DNA of 64,000 nucleotides from Vibrio penaeicida (lineage in GTDB: Bacteria; Pseudomonadota; Gammaproteobacteria; Enterobacterales; Vibrionaceae): the NCBI RefSeq assembly GCF_002933855.1, contig NZ_BFAQ01000049.1, forward strand, positions 1 through 64,000. Reading direction: 5' to 3'. The translations under genes and the position numbers were made by a program. Shown here piece by piece: positions 16,346 through 25,302 of the stretch (position 1 is the stretch's first letter; each line of letters begins with the position of its first letter). The notes under the pieces were generated by a model. The model was given only the letters and a program-made list of their open reading frames with translations. It did no database searches and was not told the DNA's origin.

Positions 16346-17937
16346 ACAGTTCAACCGATGTAAATTCTCATGAAAATGACCATGACGATCATCATGCCGC
16401 ACCTTCAGGGCTGGCTCGCTGGGTATATTCGACCAATCATAAAGACATAGGCACGCTGTATTTGTGGTTCAGCTTTGCGATGTTTTTAACGGGCGGCTTA
16501 ATGGCGATGATCATTCGCGCCGAATTGTTCCAGCCTGGCTTGCAGTTAGTGGATCCGCACTTCTTCAATCAGATGACGACGGTACACGGATTGGTGATGG
16601 TATTTGGTGCGGTTATGCCAGCCTTTACTGGACTGGCAAACTGGATGATTCCGCTCATGATTGGTGCGCCAGATATGGCTTTGCCACGTATGAATAACTT
16701 GAGCTTCTGGATATTGCCTTTTGCGTTTCTCATTTTAATCAGTTCGCTCTTTATGGAAGGGGGCGGCCCTGATTTTGGCTGGACGTTCTATGCGCCATTG
16801 TCGACGACGTATGGCCCAGATAGCACCGCATTGTTCGTGTTTTCTGTTCACATTATGGGTATCAGCTCCATTATGGGGGCGATCAACGTGATCGTGACCA
16901 TTGTGAATATGCGTGCCCCAGGCATGACTTGGTTTAAGCTTCCAATGTTTGTTTGGACATGGTTAATCACGGCATTTTTGTTAATAGCGGTGATGCCCGT
17001 GCTGGCCGGTGCCGTTACCATGGTTCTGACAGATAAGTACTTTGGCACCAGTTTCTTTGATGCGGCGGGTGGGGGCGACCCTGTGATGTTCCAGCACATT
17101 TTCTGGTTCTTTGGGCACCCCGAAGTGTACATCATGATTTTACCTTCCTTTGGGATCGTATCGGCCATCATTCCTGCTTTCAGTGGCAAAAAGCTGTTTG
17201 GTTATCATTCCATGGTGTACGCAACGTGCAGTATCGCGCTGCTTTCGTTTTTGGTTTGGGCGCACCACATGTTCACAACCGGGATGCCAGTGTTTGCCGA
17301 ACTCTTCTTCATGTATTGCACCATGTTGATTGCGGTGCCGACAGGGGTAAAAGTCTTCAACTGGGTGGCAACGATGTGGCGAGGGGCAATGACCTTTGAA
17401 ACGCCCATGTTGTTTGCTATCGCATTTATTGTGCTGTTTACGATTGGTGGGTTCTCGGGGTTAATGCTGGCGATTGTGCCCGCTGATTTCCAATACCACG
17501 ATACCTATTTTGTGGTGGCGCACTTCCATTACGTTTTGGTTTCCGGAGCTGTCTTCTCGATTATGGCAGCCGCGTATTATTGGCTGCCTAAGTGGACTGG
17601 TCATATGTACGATCATCGGTTGAGCTTATGGCATTTTTGGTGCTCGGTTATTTCGGTGAATGTTCTGTTTTTCCCTATGCACTTCTTGGGATTAGCAGGT
17701 ATGCCTAGGCGGATTCCCGACTATGCGATTCAGTTTGCAGACGTAAACCAAATTGTATCGATTGGCGGATTTGCGTTTGGTCTGTCTCAGCTTATTTTCC
17801 TCTGGTTGGTGATTAAATGCATCAAAGGAGGCGAGAAAGCCGAGGCTCGGTCATGGGAAAGAGCGGAAGGTTTGGAGTGGACAGTTCCAAGCCCAGCACC
17901 TCATCACACATTCAGTCAGCCACCTAAAGTTGATTGA
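16342..17937 (+). CDS. coxA: Cytochrome c oxidase subunit I (aa3 type)
   Basis: A 531-residue, 12-TM catalytic subunit of a heme-copper oxidase reducing O2 to water and pumping protons. Heme a and CuB ligands are visible in 'TVHGLVMVFGAVMPAF', 'FFGHPEVYIMILP' (CuB His, the proton-channel Glu and the cross-linking Tyr), 'WAHHMF' and 'VAHFHYVL'. The D-channel entry 'GAPDMALPRMNNLSFW' is intact. These features place it in the A1 class of proton-pumping oxidases, distinct from cbb3. It is followed by ctaG after 14 bp. Confidence 0.97.
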   Translation: MNSSTDVNSHENDHDDHHAAPSGLARWVYSTNHKDIGTLYLWFSFAMFLTGGLMAMIIRAELFQPGLQLVDPHFFNQMTTVHGLVMVFGAVMPAFTGLANWMIPLMIGAPDMALPRMNNLSFWILPFAFLILISSLFMEGGGPDFGWTFYAPLSTTYGPDSTALFVFSVHIMGISSIMGAINVIVTIVNMRAPGMTWFKLPMFVWTWLITAFLLIAVMPVLAGAVTMVLTDKYFGTSFFDAAGGGDPVMFQHIFWFFGHPEVYIMILPSFGIVSAIIPAFSGKKLFGYHSMVYATCSIALLSFLVWAHHMFTTGMPVFAELFFMYCTMLIAVPTGVKVFNWVATMWRGAMTFETPMLFAIAFIVLFTIGGFSGLMLAIVPADFQYHDTYFVVAHFHYVLVSGAVFSIMAAAYYWLPKWTGHMYDHRLSLWHFWCSVISVNVLFFPMHFLGLAGMPRRIPDYAIQFADVNQIVSIGGFAFGLSQLIFLWLVIKCIKGGEKAEARSWERAEGLEWTVPSPAPHHTFSQPPKVD

Positions 17938-17951
17938 TGGGAGATGCAGCG

Positions 17952-18545
17952 ATGGATACGGCAAAACCTTCAAATCGCAAACTGACAATCTGGCTTTTGC
18001 TTGGTGTTCTAGGCATGTTTGGGTTTGGGTTTGCTTTGATACCACTGTACGACATTATGTGCGAACAGCTTGGTATCAACGGTAAACCCAACAATGAAGC
18101 CGTGAGTAGCCCAGTCGGTATGCAGGTGGATACATCACGTGTGATTCGTATTGAGTTTATGGCACATGTTAAGCCGGATATGCCGTGGACGTTCATACCC
18201 GCTAAAAAGGTCATGGATGTGCACCCTGGGCAAGTGGTTCAAACACGGTACATGGCGACAAACCTCAATGGCTCACCACTGATTGGTCAAGCCGTCCCTT
18301 CTATTGCTCCTGGCAACGGCGCAGCATACTTCAATAAAATTGAGTGCTTTTGCTTTAATCGTCAGCCATTGGAAGGGAATAAAAGCGCTGAACTGCCCGT
18401 GATTTTCTATATCGAGCCGACGATTCCTGACTCTATCCATACGCTGACACTTTCCTACACGCTATTCAATATCACAGAGCCAGAAGATAAGAAAACCGTG
18501 GCTCTAATTTCACGCTCAGAAACGGATCAAGGAGCGGTGCAATGA
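17952..18545 (+). CDS. ctaG: Cytochrome c oxidase assembly protein CtaG/Cox11
   Basis: A 197-residue copper chaperone that delivers copper to CuB of subunit I. It has one N-terminal TM helix ('LTIWLLLGVLGMFGFGFALI') followed by the 'PLYDIMCEQLGINGK' segment typical of Cox11, and the periplasmic copper motif CFCF in 'KIECFCFNRQPL'. The ATG at 17952 is chosen because GGGAG (17939-17943) precedes it; an earlier ATG at 17937 overlapping the coxA stop is possible. It overlaps coxC by 4 bp. Confidence 0.93.
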   Translation: MDTAKPSNRKLTIWLLLGVLGMFGFGFALIPLYDIMCEQLGINGKPNNEAVSSPVGMQVDTSRVIRIEFMAHVKPDMPWTFIPAKKVMDVHPGQVVQTRYMATNLNGSPLIGQAVPSIAPGNGAAYFNKIECFCFNRQPLEGNKSAELPVIFYIEPTIPDSIHTLTLSYTLFNITEPEDKKTVALISRSETDQGAVQ

Positions 18546-19417
18546 CAACACAACACCAAACTTATTATGTCCCCTCACACAGTATTTGGCCGATAGTCGG
18601 CGCGATTGCCTTGTTTTTTATTGCAGTCGGCGCTGGCGTTACTGTACAAAATTTAGAAACCGGCAGTGTGTTTGGGAAAGTATTTCTAATAGGCGGATTT
18701 GTCGTTTTTCTGGTGATGTTCATCGGATGGATGCGAAACGTTATTGGTGAATCTTTGTCGGGTTTTTATTCCCAGCAAATTGATGTTTCCTTCCGGCAGG
18801 GCATGAGCTGGTTTATTTTCTCGGAAATTATGTTTTTCTGCGCCTTCTTTGGAGCGCTATTTTATGCCCGAATGATATCTGTCCCTTGGCTTGCGGGTGC
18901 AGACAATAATCAAATGACTCATGAAGTGCTTTGGCCTGCATTTGAAGCAATGTGGCCACTCACTTTAACCCCAGCAGGGCAAACGACAGAAGCGATGGGA
19001 TGGCAAGGATTGCCTTTTCTCAACACCATGATTCTTCTGACTTCCTCCATCACTCTTCATATGGCGCACACCAGTTTAGAGAAGAACCATCGAATGGCGC
19101 TGGTGGTGTGGTTGGAAATCACCATTATTTTGGCGATTGTGTTCTTGTTTTATCAAGCAGAAGAATACATTCACGCTTATCAAGAAATGGGGCTGACGCT
19201 GCAGTCTGGTGTGTATGGCAATACCTTCTTCTTGTTAACAGGTTTCCACGGCATGCATGTGTTATTGGGCACTATTTTCTTATCGGTTTTACTGGCAAGG
19301 ATTGCCTACGACCACTTCACACCTGAAAACCATTTCGCGTTTCAGGCGGGGAGTTGGTATTGGCATTTTGTGGACGTGGTTTGGCTATGTCTATTTATCT
19401 TTGTGTATGTGCTTTAG
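18542..19417 (+). CDS. coxC: Cytochrome c oxidase subunit III
   Basis: A 291-residue, seven-TM subunit III, which stabilises the core and proton uptake. It shows the N-terminal 'YYVPSHSIWPIVGAIALF', the 'GMSWFIFSEIMFFCAFFGAL' helix with its conserved Glu, and the C-terminal 'TGFHGMHVLLGTIFL' and 'WYWHFVDVVWLCLFIFVYVL'. It starts at ATG 18542 overlapping the ctaG stop. It is the last gene before a short reversed gene interrupts the run. Confidence 0.95.
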   Translation: MTTQHQTYYVPSHSIWPIVGAIALFFIAVGAGVTVQNLETGSVFGKVFLIGGFVVFLVMFIGWMRNVIGESLSGFYSQQIDVSFRQGMSWFIFSEIMFFCAFFGALFYARMISVPWLAGADNNQMTHEVLWPAFEAMWPLTLTPAGQTTEAMGWQGLPFLNTMILLTSSITLHMAHTSLEKNHRMALVVWLEITIILAIVFLFYQAEEYIHAYQEMGLTLQSGVYGNTFFLLTGFHGMHVLLGTIFLSVLLARIAYDHFTPENHFAFQAGSWYWHFVDVVWLCLFIFVYVL

Positions 19418-19419
19418 AC

Positions 19420-19442
19420 GCTCTACCCCGAATGAGTAGAGC
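19420..19442. terminator. Hairpin between coxC and the reversed DUF2909 gene
   Basis: GCTCTAC (19420-19426) pairs with GTAGAGC (19436-19442) across a 9-nt loop, in the 30-bp gap between two convergent stop codons. There is no T run on the plus side, so termination would be weak. Confidence 0.35.
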
Positions 19443-19447
19443 AAACG

Positions 19448-19663
19448 TTAGTAAGGTCTAGGGTTGGGTTCAATCCAGCCCGCCTGAAGCGCAATGAGCA
19501 AAAATACGATAACCAAAGCGGAGAAAATTAAACGGCGACCCAAGAAGTGACTGGCAGGCTTATCGCTTTTGCCTTTTACCATCACCACTAAAGCGCGACC
19601 AAGGTTGAAGATAATGAAACAGAGTGTCAAGACCAGAACGAGTTTAAACAGTGAGGCTGCCAT
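19448..19663 (-). CDS. DUF2909 family twin-transmembrane protein
   Basis: A 71-residue protein with two predicted TM helices (about 5-27 and 46-65) separated by a short polar loop 'KGKSDKPASHFLGRR'. Such genes lie reversed within gammaproteobacterial aa3 oxidase clusters, as I recall for Pseudomonas; a role in oxidase assembly is only inferred. The ATG at 19663 follows GGGAGAC on the minus strand. Its start codon overlaps that of SURF1 on the other strand (shared CATG at 19661-19664). The frame is open 29 codons further upstream, but that would run deep into SURF1. Confidence 0.75.
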   Translation of the reverse strand: MAASLFKLVLVLTLCFIIFNLGRALVVMVKGKSDKPASHFLGRRLIFSALVIVFLLIALQAGWIEPNPRPY

Positions 19664-19664
19664 G

Positions 19665-20492
19665 ATGTCTCCCTGGGTTGCGTTGACGTTAAAACCAAAA
19701 TTTTGGTTCGCCCTAATTCTCACTTTGGTGGTATTTACTCTGCTGATCAAGTTGGGCTTTTGGCAAATGGGACGTGGTGAGCAAAAGTTAGACTACGAAA
19801 AGGCATTAGCGCAGCGTGCGACGATGGCACCGGAGCCTTTAGATACGTTGCTTAAAAAGGCAATCGAGATAAGCCCCAATCTCAGTCAGGAATATTTAAG
19901 TGATGCACAGCAAAGCCTGACTGGAGCAAAAGTGAAAATGGATGTTATGCCTGTTTCGAATCGTGCGTTTTTGCTTGATAACCAAGTATGGAACGGAGAA
20001 GTGGGGTATTTGATGCTTCAACCAGTGAAAGTGACATCGGGTTATCAAGGAAACGGGCGTTATGTGCTGTTAGAGCTAGGTTTTGTGAAGGCGGGGCATG
20101 ATCGCCGCATATTGCCCAGCTTTAAAGAGCTAACCCAACCCGTGTCGCTGGAGGGGAGGGTGTATCAAAAACAAAGCAACCCCGTTAGTGACAAGCTTCA
20201 TGCGGAAAGCGGATGGCCCAAACGAATTCAAAACCTGAATATAGAGGCATTGGAAGGAGAACTTAGTCTGCCTTTACTGCCTTTTGTTATTCAGCCTAGT
20301 AACTTAAATCTTGAATACCCTCAGCCTTGGCGCCCTGTTCCAATGTCTTCTCAAAAACATTTTGGGTATGCGTTGCAGTGGTTTTCGATGGCATTAGTTT
20401 TTGCGCTCATTATGGTGATGCTGTTGCTTAGAGCACTCAATATTCGCCTGATACCCAAGGGAGAAAACGATGACAGTTCAAAATATGGATAG
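19665..20492 (+). CDS. SURF1 family oxidase assembly protein
   Basis: About 275 residues. SURF1 proteins bind heme A and help insert it into oxidase subunit I. There is an N-terminal TM helix ('FWFALILTLVVFTLLIKLGF') followed by the family's 'LGFWQMGRGEQK' motif, the periplasmic beta domain with 'NRAFLLDNQVWNGEVGYLML' and a second TM helix near the C-terminus ('HFGYALQWFSMALVFALIMV'). Two adjacent ATG codons (19662, 19665) could start it. Both touch the start codon of the reversed DUF2909 gene. It overlaps the next gene by 23 bp. Confidence 0.88.
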   Translation: MSPWVALTLKPKFWFALILTLVVFTLLIKLGFWQMGRGEQKLDYEKALAQRATMAPEPLDTLLKKAIEISPNLSQEYLSDAQQSLTGAKVKMDVMPVSNRAFLLDNQVWNGEVGYLMLQPVKVTSGYQGNGRYVLLELGFVKAGHDRRILPSFKELTQPVSLEGRVYQKQSNPVSDKLHAESGWPKRIQNLNIEALEGELSLPLLPFVIQPSNLNLEYPQPWRPVPMSSQKHFGYALQWFSMALVFALIMVMLLLRALNIRLIPKGENDDSSKYG

Positions 20493-21042
20493 AGACTCCG
20501 CACCTAATGTGAAGCGCGGCCGTATCATTTTACTTGCGCTGGTGGGGTTGTTTGCGATGCCTGCCATTGTCGCTAAAGTCATTTTGGAAATGAATTGGTA
20601 TCAACCTGGGGTGACAAATCAGGGCGTTTTGGTAGAGCCCGATAGCTACTTAACCGACTATTCCATGGGTTCGGAATCGGAAAAACAATGGCAACTTGGT
20701 TATGTTCTACCAAAAGAATGCAATGCATTGTGCCGCCAGCAGTTGCACTTATTGCAACAAAGCTATGTATCCCTAGGGAAGTACCAAGAGCGCGTTAGAC
20801 CAACGGTATACATTCACCCAAATAGCGACACTTCCGTATTGCAGGATTACAGTTTCAATCGCGTTAAATCTAACGACAAATTTCTTTCTGATTTCAGCAC
20901 CAACGAATACATCATTGTAGACCCACGAGGTCAATTGGTTATGCATTACCCGAAGCAGATCAACCCTGAATTACTTGTACAGCAAAGTAAGGGGTTAATC
21001 GCCGACTTTAAGAAGTTATTGAAGTTATCTCGCGTGGGGTAA
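20470..21042 (+). CDS. SCO-like membrane-anchored thioredoxin-fold protein
   Basis: A 190-residue protein with one N-terminal TM helix (about 18-38) and a periplasmic domain. It has a CxxxC motif at C84/C88 (ECNALC), the spacing used by SCO copper chaperones, preceded by a 'QWQLGYVLP' strand and followed by a helix. The later 'EYIIVDPRGQLVMHYP' resembles the final strands of a thioredoxin fold. It occupies the place of a conserved small protein between SURF1 and CtaA in Pseudomonas-type clusters. A role in copper or thiol handling at the CuA site is inferred. No classical SenC/SCO gene follows ctaB here. Confidence 0.65.
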   Translation: MTVQNMDRDSAPNVKRGRIILLALVGLFAMPAIVAKVILEMNWYQPGVTNQGVLVEPDSYLTDYSMGSESEKQWQLGYVLPKECNALCRQQLHLLQQSYVSLGKYQERVRPTVYIHPNSDTSVLQDYSFNRVKSNDKFLSDFSTNEYIIVDPRGQLVMHYPKQINPELLVQQSKGLIADFKKLLKLSRVG

Positions 21043-21063
21043 ATCAAGGATAGGGGGGCGCGT

Positions 21064-22146
21064 ATGAATATCATCAGACTGATTCAAGTAAGCCTGATTC
21101 TGACATTTTTGGTTATCTTAATGGGCGCGTATACGCGGCTTGCTGATGCAGGTCTTGGTTGCCCAGATTGGCCGGGTTGCTATGGTCATCTCAGTGTGCC
21201 TTCGACAGATAAGGCGCTTTCTACTGCCAAACTCCTCTACCCAGAAAACGAAGTCGAGCCTTATAAAGCTTGGTTAGAGATGATTCATCGTTATTTGGCG
21301 GGAACGCTTGGACTGGTTGTTTTTGCCATTAGTTATTTGACGCTTCAATCTCGCCATGGCGGGCGTGTGATTCCGGTTTCCCTGTCACTGCTCATCGTCT
21401 TTCAGGCGGCGCTAGGAATGTGGACAGTGACGCTAAAACTGATGCCAGTGATTGTCATGTTGCACTTAATGGGTGGGTTTACCTTATTCAGCTTGCTGTT
21501 TTTGCTCTACTGCCGCCTTAAACAAGAAGTGGGCTACGAACTCAATGATGTTGCGCATTTTACGGTGAGCGATGGAAACCCTTCTTCAATCACCTCTCCG
21601 CATGAACCTATCGTCGTCAATACACCAATGCTGAAAATTTTGGCTTCTTTCTCTCTTGCGGTGGTCGTTCTTCAAATCTTTCTTGGGGGGTGGACCTCTT
21701 CCAATTACGCCGCATTAATGTGTACGGAGTTACCCATTTGTGAAGGGGATTGGGTTGGCTATTTGAATTTTTCTGAAGCCTTTGATTTCCGCCAAGAAGG
21801 ACACACAAATTATGAATTTGGCGTATTGGATTACGGGGCAAGAATGACTATTCACGTCACGCATAGAATAGGCGCGGTAGTGACTTCTATTGTGTTAATA
21901 GGGTTGGCTTTTCAGTTGTATCAGCAAACGCATGTTCAGCTTCGTAAGGGAGCGTTTATGTTAATGGTGTTACTCATTGCCCAAATTGGATTGGGTATGA
22001 GTAATGTTTTATTGAATCTCCCATTACCTGTAGCGGTGGCGCATAACCTTGGTGCGGCACTTTTACTGTTGTGTACGATTTACATCAATTTCCATGTGTG
22101 GCGTAGTGTGTCACAACCTCTTATGGAACAAGAGCGAGGGCTTTGA
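21064..22146 (+). CDS. ctaA: Heme A synthase (CtaA/COX15)
   Basis: A 360-residue, eight-TM protein that oxidises heme O to heme A. The N-terminal half has 'GAYTRLADAGLGCPDWPGCYG' with the conserved cysteine pair and 'EMIHRYLAGTLG' with a heme-ligand His. The second half repeats the plan with 'HVTHRIGAVVTS' and 'VAHNLGAALLLL', and has a Cys pair in 'MCTELPICEGDW'. It starts 21 bp after the SCO-like gene and is followed directly by ctaB, so the two heme steps are coupled. Confidence 0.95.
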   Translation: MNIIRLIQVSLILTFLVILMGAYTRLADAGLGCPDWPGCYGHLSVPSTDKALSTAKLLYPENEVEPYKAWLEMIHRYLAGTLGLVVFAISYLTLQSRHGGRVIPVSLSLLIVFQAALGMWTVTLKLMPVIVMLHLMGGFTLFSLLFLLYCRLKQEVGYELNDVAHFTVSDGNPSSITSPHEPIVVNTPMLKILASFSLAVVVLQIFLGGWTSSNYAALMCTELPICEGDWVGYLNFSEAFDFRQEGHTNYEFGVLDYGARMTIHVTHRIGAVVTSIVLIGLAFQLYQQTHVQLRKGAFMLMVLLIAQIGLGMSNVLLNLPLPVAVAHNLGAALLLLCTIYINFHVWRSVSQPLMEQERGL

Positions 22147-22148
22147 GT

Positions 22149-23042
22149 ATGGATAAATCTCTTTCTAGAGCAGGAATAGAAGGCGCGTCGTGGCAAGATT
22201 ATTACAAGCTCACGAAACCTAAAGTCGTTGCTTTAATGCTACTTACGGCAGTAGTAGGAATGATTTTGGCAATAAAAGGGCAGTTTCCCGTTGTGACGGC
22301 ATTGATCGCATTAGCTGGGATCGGATTAATGGCGTCGAGTGCAGCGGCATTTAATCACCTAATTGATCGCAGAATTGATGCCATAATGGCGAGAACTTAT
22401 CAGCGCCCTTTGCCCTCTGGGCACGTTAAAGCCGTCAACGCGTTTATATTTGCGATTGCGCTTGGCATAGCTGGGTTTGTTGCGTTGTACTGGTGGGTGA
22501 ATGAGTTAACGGCGTGGTTGACACTAGCAAGCTTGGTGGGTTATGCGCTGGTGTACACCTTGTATTTAAAGCGAGCAACGCCTCAAAATATCGTGATAGC
22601 CGGAATTGCAGGTGCCATGCCGCCTTTACTTGGATGGACGGCGGTTACCAATGAATTGCATTCCCATGCATGGCTACTTGTGATGATCATCTTCATCTGG
22701 ACGCCTCCTCATTTTTGGGCGTTAGCCATACACAGGAAAGACGATTATTCACGTGCCGACATTCCAATGTTGCCAGTCACCCATGGTGTGGAATACACAA
22801 AAACCAGCATTCTGCTGTATACGATATTATTAGCCATTGCGTGCCTTTTCCCTGTTTTAGTTGGCATGAGCGGCTTGCTTTACTTGGTTGTATCAAGTTT
22901 CTTAAGTGCTGGATTCATCTATAAAGCGTGGAAACTGAAATATCATGAGGAAGAGGGAGATGCCATGAGCACCTTCATTTTCTCCATCTATCAATTGATG
23001 TTCTTATTCGTTGCACTACTGGTGGATCATTTCCTACGTTAA
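22149..23042 (+). CDS. ctaB: Protoheme IX farnesyltransferase (heme O synthase)
   Basis: A 297-residue membrane UbiA-family prenyltransferase that farnesylates protoheme to heme O, the substrate of CtaA. The polyprenyl-binding motif 'NHLIDRRIDAIMARTYQRPL' and the second Asp motif in 'HRKDDYSRADIPMLP' are present. The ATG at 22149 has AGCGAGGG upstream; an in-frame TTG at 22143 overlaps the ctaA stop. It is the last gene of the oxidase cluster and is followed by a strong terminator. Confidence 0.95.
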   Translation: MDKSLSRAGIEGASWQDYYKLTKPKVVALMLLTAVVGMILAIKGQFPVVTALIALAGIGLMASSAAAFNHLIDRRIDAIMARTYQRPLPSGHVKAVNAFIFAIALGIAGFVALYWWVNELTAWLTLASLVGYALVYTLYLKRATPQNIVIAGIAGAMPPLLGWTAVTNELHSHAWLLVMIIFIWTPPHFWALAIHRKDDYSRADIPMLPVTHGVEYTKTSILLYTILLAIACLFPVLVGMSGLLYLVVSSFLSAGFIYKAWKLKYHEEEGDAMSTFIFSIYQLMFLFVALLVDHFLR

Positions 23043-23100
23043 TGGAATTCATGGTTTCCTATAAAGCTCATCCCTGACTCCGCTTTTATTGATTATTTAG

Positions 23101-23143
23101 TTCTTCTTTGAGCTTGAAATTTTAAGCTCAAAGAGGAATTTTT
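23101..23143 (+). terminator. Terminator of the oxidase operon
   Basis: A 15-bp stem with one mismatch (23101-23115 with 23124-23138; core TCTTTGAGCTT), an 8-nt loop and a TTTTT tail, 58 bp after ctaB. Confidence 0.88.
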
Positions 23144-23311
23144 CATTTAACAGGACGGTTATGTAAGAAATTCGCTCCAATCGCTTGTTTTGTTACTCCT
23201 AAAGAAAGCGATAAATTTGTTTAATTATTAGTGCAAAATGTGTTTCCAAGCCCCCCTTCCTTACTGATAGATTTCACACGAAGCCAACAATATTATCGGA
23301 CAATATTTTAA

Positions 23312-25198
23312 ATGAGTGTGAAATCTAAGCTGGTGACCGCAATCGGTTGCTTGATCGCGTTTACAATTCTTGTGACTTCCGTCATCGGATATTTTGAATT
23401 CAAAACGGCCACAACTGACGACTATCGTAAGAACCTTTCAGATAAATCATTTTTAGTTGCGAAAGCTGTCGAAAGTAAAATGAGTAAATACTTCACTGCA
23501 TTAGAAACGACGGGTGCAGGTATAACGCTTGATAGTGAAGGCGTACCGGTGATCAGCAGTCACGTTCTCGATGCACTGACACACGGTAAGCAAAGTTTAA
23601 AAGTGTTGAACATGTATGTTGGTTTGCCTGATGGCACGACGTACGATGTCAACGGTCTCATTCCTGACTTCAATGCCAAACAAAAGCAGCGTGAATGGTT
23701 TATTCAAGGTTTTAGTGGTGCGGCGCGTTCAGTAACCAATCCTTATCTATCTACGACAGGGGACTTAACCATGTCAGCCGTGATCCCTTACCGTCGAAAT
23801 GGTGAGATTAAGGCTGTAATTGGTCTGAGTTTAAAGATGAGCGATATCACCGACTACATTAATGAACTCTCGGCTGAGCCAAACCTATTTGTGTCACGCG
23901 CTGATGGTTTCTTAATGGCCGCCAGTTACCCTGATTTTGTTGGTAAGAACATCTATGAGTTGCGTCCAAGCTATCGCGAATACGGCACCCATAAAAGCAG
24001 TGACCACTCTTACAACGTTCCTGATAAGGGTGACTTTTACGTTGTGTCTTCCCGAATTGATTCATTGGGATGGTCTGTTTGGGCTTGGGCATCGTGGGAC
24101 GATATTAACGAACCTTCGAATACTATGGTGAAGATCAACGGGATTGCAGGGCTTGTCTTTGCGGTTATTGGTATCGCTGTTGTGTATGTTGCGGTCGAAA
24201 AGTTGATGTATGGTCCAATCGGTGGTGAACCTAAAGAGATTGAAGAGTTTGTTAACCGAATTGCTAATGGCGATTTAACGATGATTCGCCCACTTGAGGG
24301 AAGCGAAACGGGGGTGTATCGCTCGACATTGGTTATGGGAGAGAGCATTAAACAGATCATTGGAAATATTAATACCTCGTCTGCCGCACTTACTGATTTG
24401 TCAGGTCAGCTTGAGTCTTCTTCAAATCAGGTTAACCGCTCATCTGAGTCTCAAATGATGCAGCTAGAACAAGTGGCAACCGCAATGAACGAAATGACAG
24501 CAACCGTTGCTGAAGTTGCTCAAAATGCTATGCAGGCATCCACTTCTTCCAATGATGCAAGTGAGTCTTCCACTCAGGGGCTTGGTGTCGTTAGCCAAAT
24601 GAACACAGACATCAACTTGCTGGTAAATAATATCGAAAGTGTTCAATCTTCGATCTTGGAAGTCGAAAAGGAAACGATGAATGTTGGTGGGATTCTAGAT
24701 GTTATTCGCGGTATTGCTGAGCAAACAAATCTGCTCGCTCTGAATGCTGCTATTGAGGCTGCCCGTGCTGGTGAACAAGGTCGTGGTTTTGCTGTTGTGG
24801 CGGATGAAGTTCGTAACCTTGCCAATAAAACTCAGGAAAGCACCAATGAAATCCAATCCATGATTTCGGTGCTTCAAGAGCAAGCGAAACAGTCTGTGAG
24901 TTTAATGGAAGAAAACGCAGAAAACGCTAAGAAGACTTTAGTAAAATCGGATGAAGCAAGTCAATCACTGCAAGTGATACAAGAAGAAATTAGCAAAATT
25001 CAGGACATGAATAATCAAATAGCCACAGCAGCGGAAGAGCAGTCTCACGTTGCGACGGACATTAATGAAAACGTGGTGAATGTGAACGATCTGGCTCGCA
25101 GTACTGTTCAAGATGTTCAGGGGAATGTTCAAACCGCATTGGAATTGAATTCGGTTTCCAGCGAATTACAACGCTCGGTGAATCGCTTTAAAGTTTAA
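23312..25198 (+). CDS. Methyl-accepting chemotaxis protein with dCache-type sensor
   Basis: A 628-residue chemoreceptor. TM1 spans about 8-28. A periplasmic double-Cache-like region (about 35-270) has 'YVGLPDGTTYDVNGLIPDFN', 'REWFIQGF' and 'TGDLTMSAVIPYR', typical of amino-acid or carboxylate sensors. TM2 lies near 275-298, followed by a HAMP-like stretch and the signalling domain, whose hairpin tip has 'AEQTNLLALNAAIEAARAGE' and 'GFAVVADEVRNLA'. There is no C-terminal pentapeptide for CheR/CheB. It stands alone with a terminator-like hairpin at 25241-25264. The ligand is unknown. Confidence 0.92.
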   Translation: MSVKSKLVTAIGCLIAFTILVTSVIGYFEFKTATTDDYRKNLSDKSFLVAKAVESKMSKYFTALETTGAGITLDSEGVPVISSHVLDALTHGKQSLKVLNMYVGLPDGTTYDVNGLIPDFNAKQKQREWFIQGFSGAARSVTNPYLSTTGDLTMSAVIPYRRNGEIKAVIGLSLKMSDITDYINELSAEPNLFVSRADGFLMAASYPDFVGKNIYELRPSYREYGTHKSSDHSYNVPDKGDFYVVSSRIDSLGWSVWAWASWDDINEPSNTMVKINGIAGLVFAVIGIAVVYVAVEKLMYGPIGGEPKEIEEFVNRIANGDLTMIRPLEGSETGVYRSTLVMGESIKQIIGNINTSSAALTDLSGQLESSSNQVNRSSESQMMQLEQVATAMNEMTATVAEVAQNAMQASTSSNDASESSTQGLGVVSQMNTDINLLVNNIESVQSSILEVEKETMNVGGILDVIRGIAEQTNLLALNAAIEAARAGEQGRGFAVVADEVRNLANKTQESTNEIQSMISVLQEQAKQSVSLMEENAENAKKTLVKSDEASQSLQVIQEEISKIQDMNNQIATAAEEQSHVATDINENVVNVNDLARSTVQDVQGNVQTALELNSVSSELQRSVNRFKV

Positions 25199-25240
25199 AG
25201 CTGGTTAACTAGTTCAACAGACTTTACCGCATTAACGTTT

Positions 25241-25264
25241 AAAAGCTCCAAAGTTGGGGCTTTT
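25241..25264 (+). terminator. Terminator after the chemoreceptor
   Basis: AAAAGCTCCAA (25241-25251) pairs with TTGGGGCTTTT (25254-25264), with one G:T pair and a tight loop. The tail is TTTTG. It may also serve the converging deaminase gene. Confidence 0.7.
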
Positions 25265-25302
25265 GTTTATCTGTATTTAAGCGTTAGGCTTCTATTCTAA
25301 TC

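Noticed and set aside
23244..23270. Sigma-28 promoter for the chemoreceptor at 23312
   Set aside because: ACTGATAG resembles the -10 (5 of 8) but there is no TAAA 15 bp upstream.
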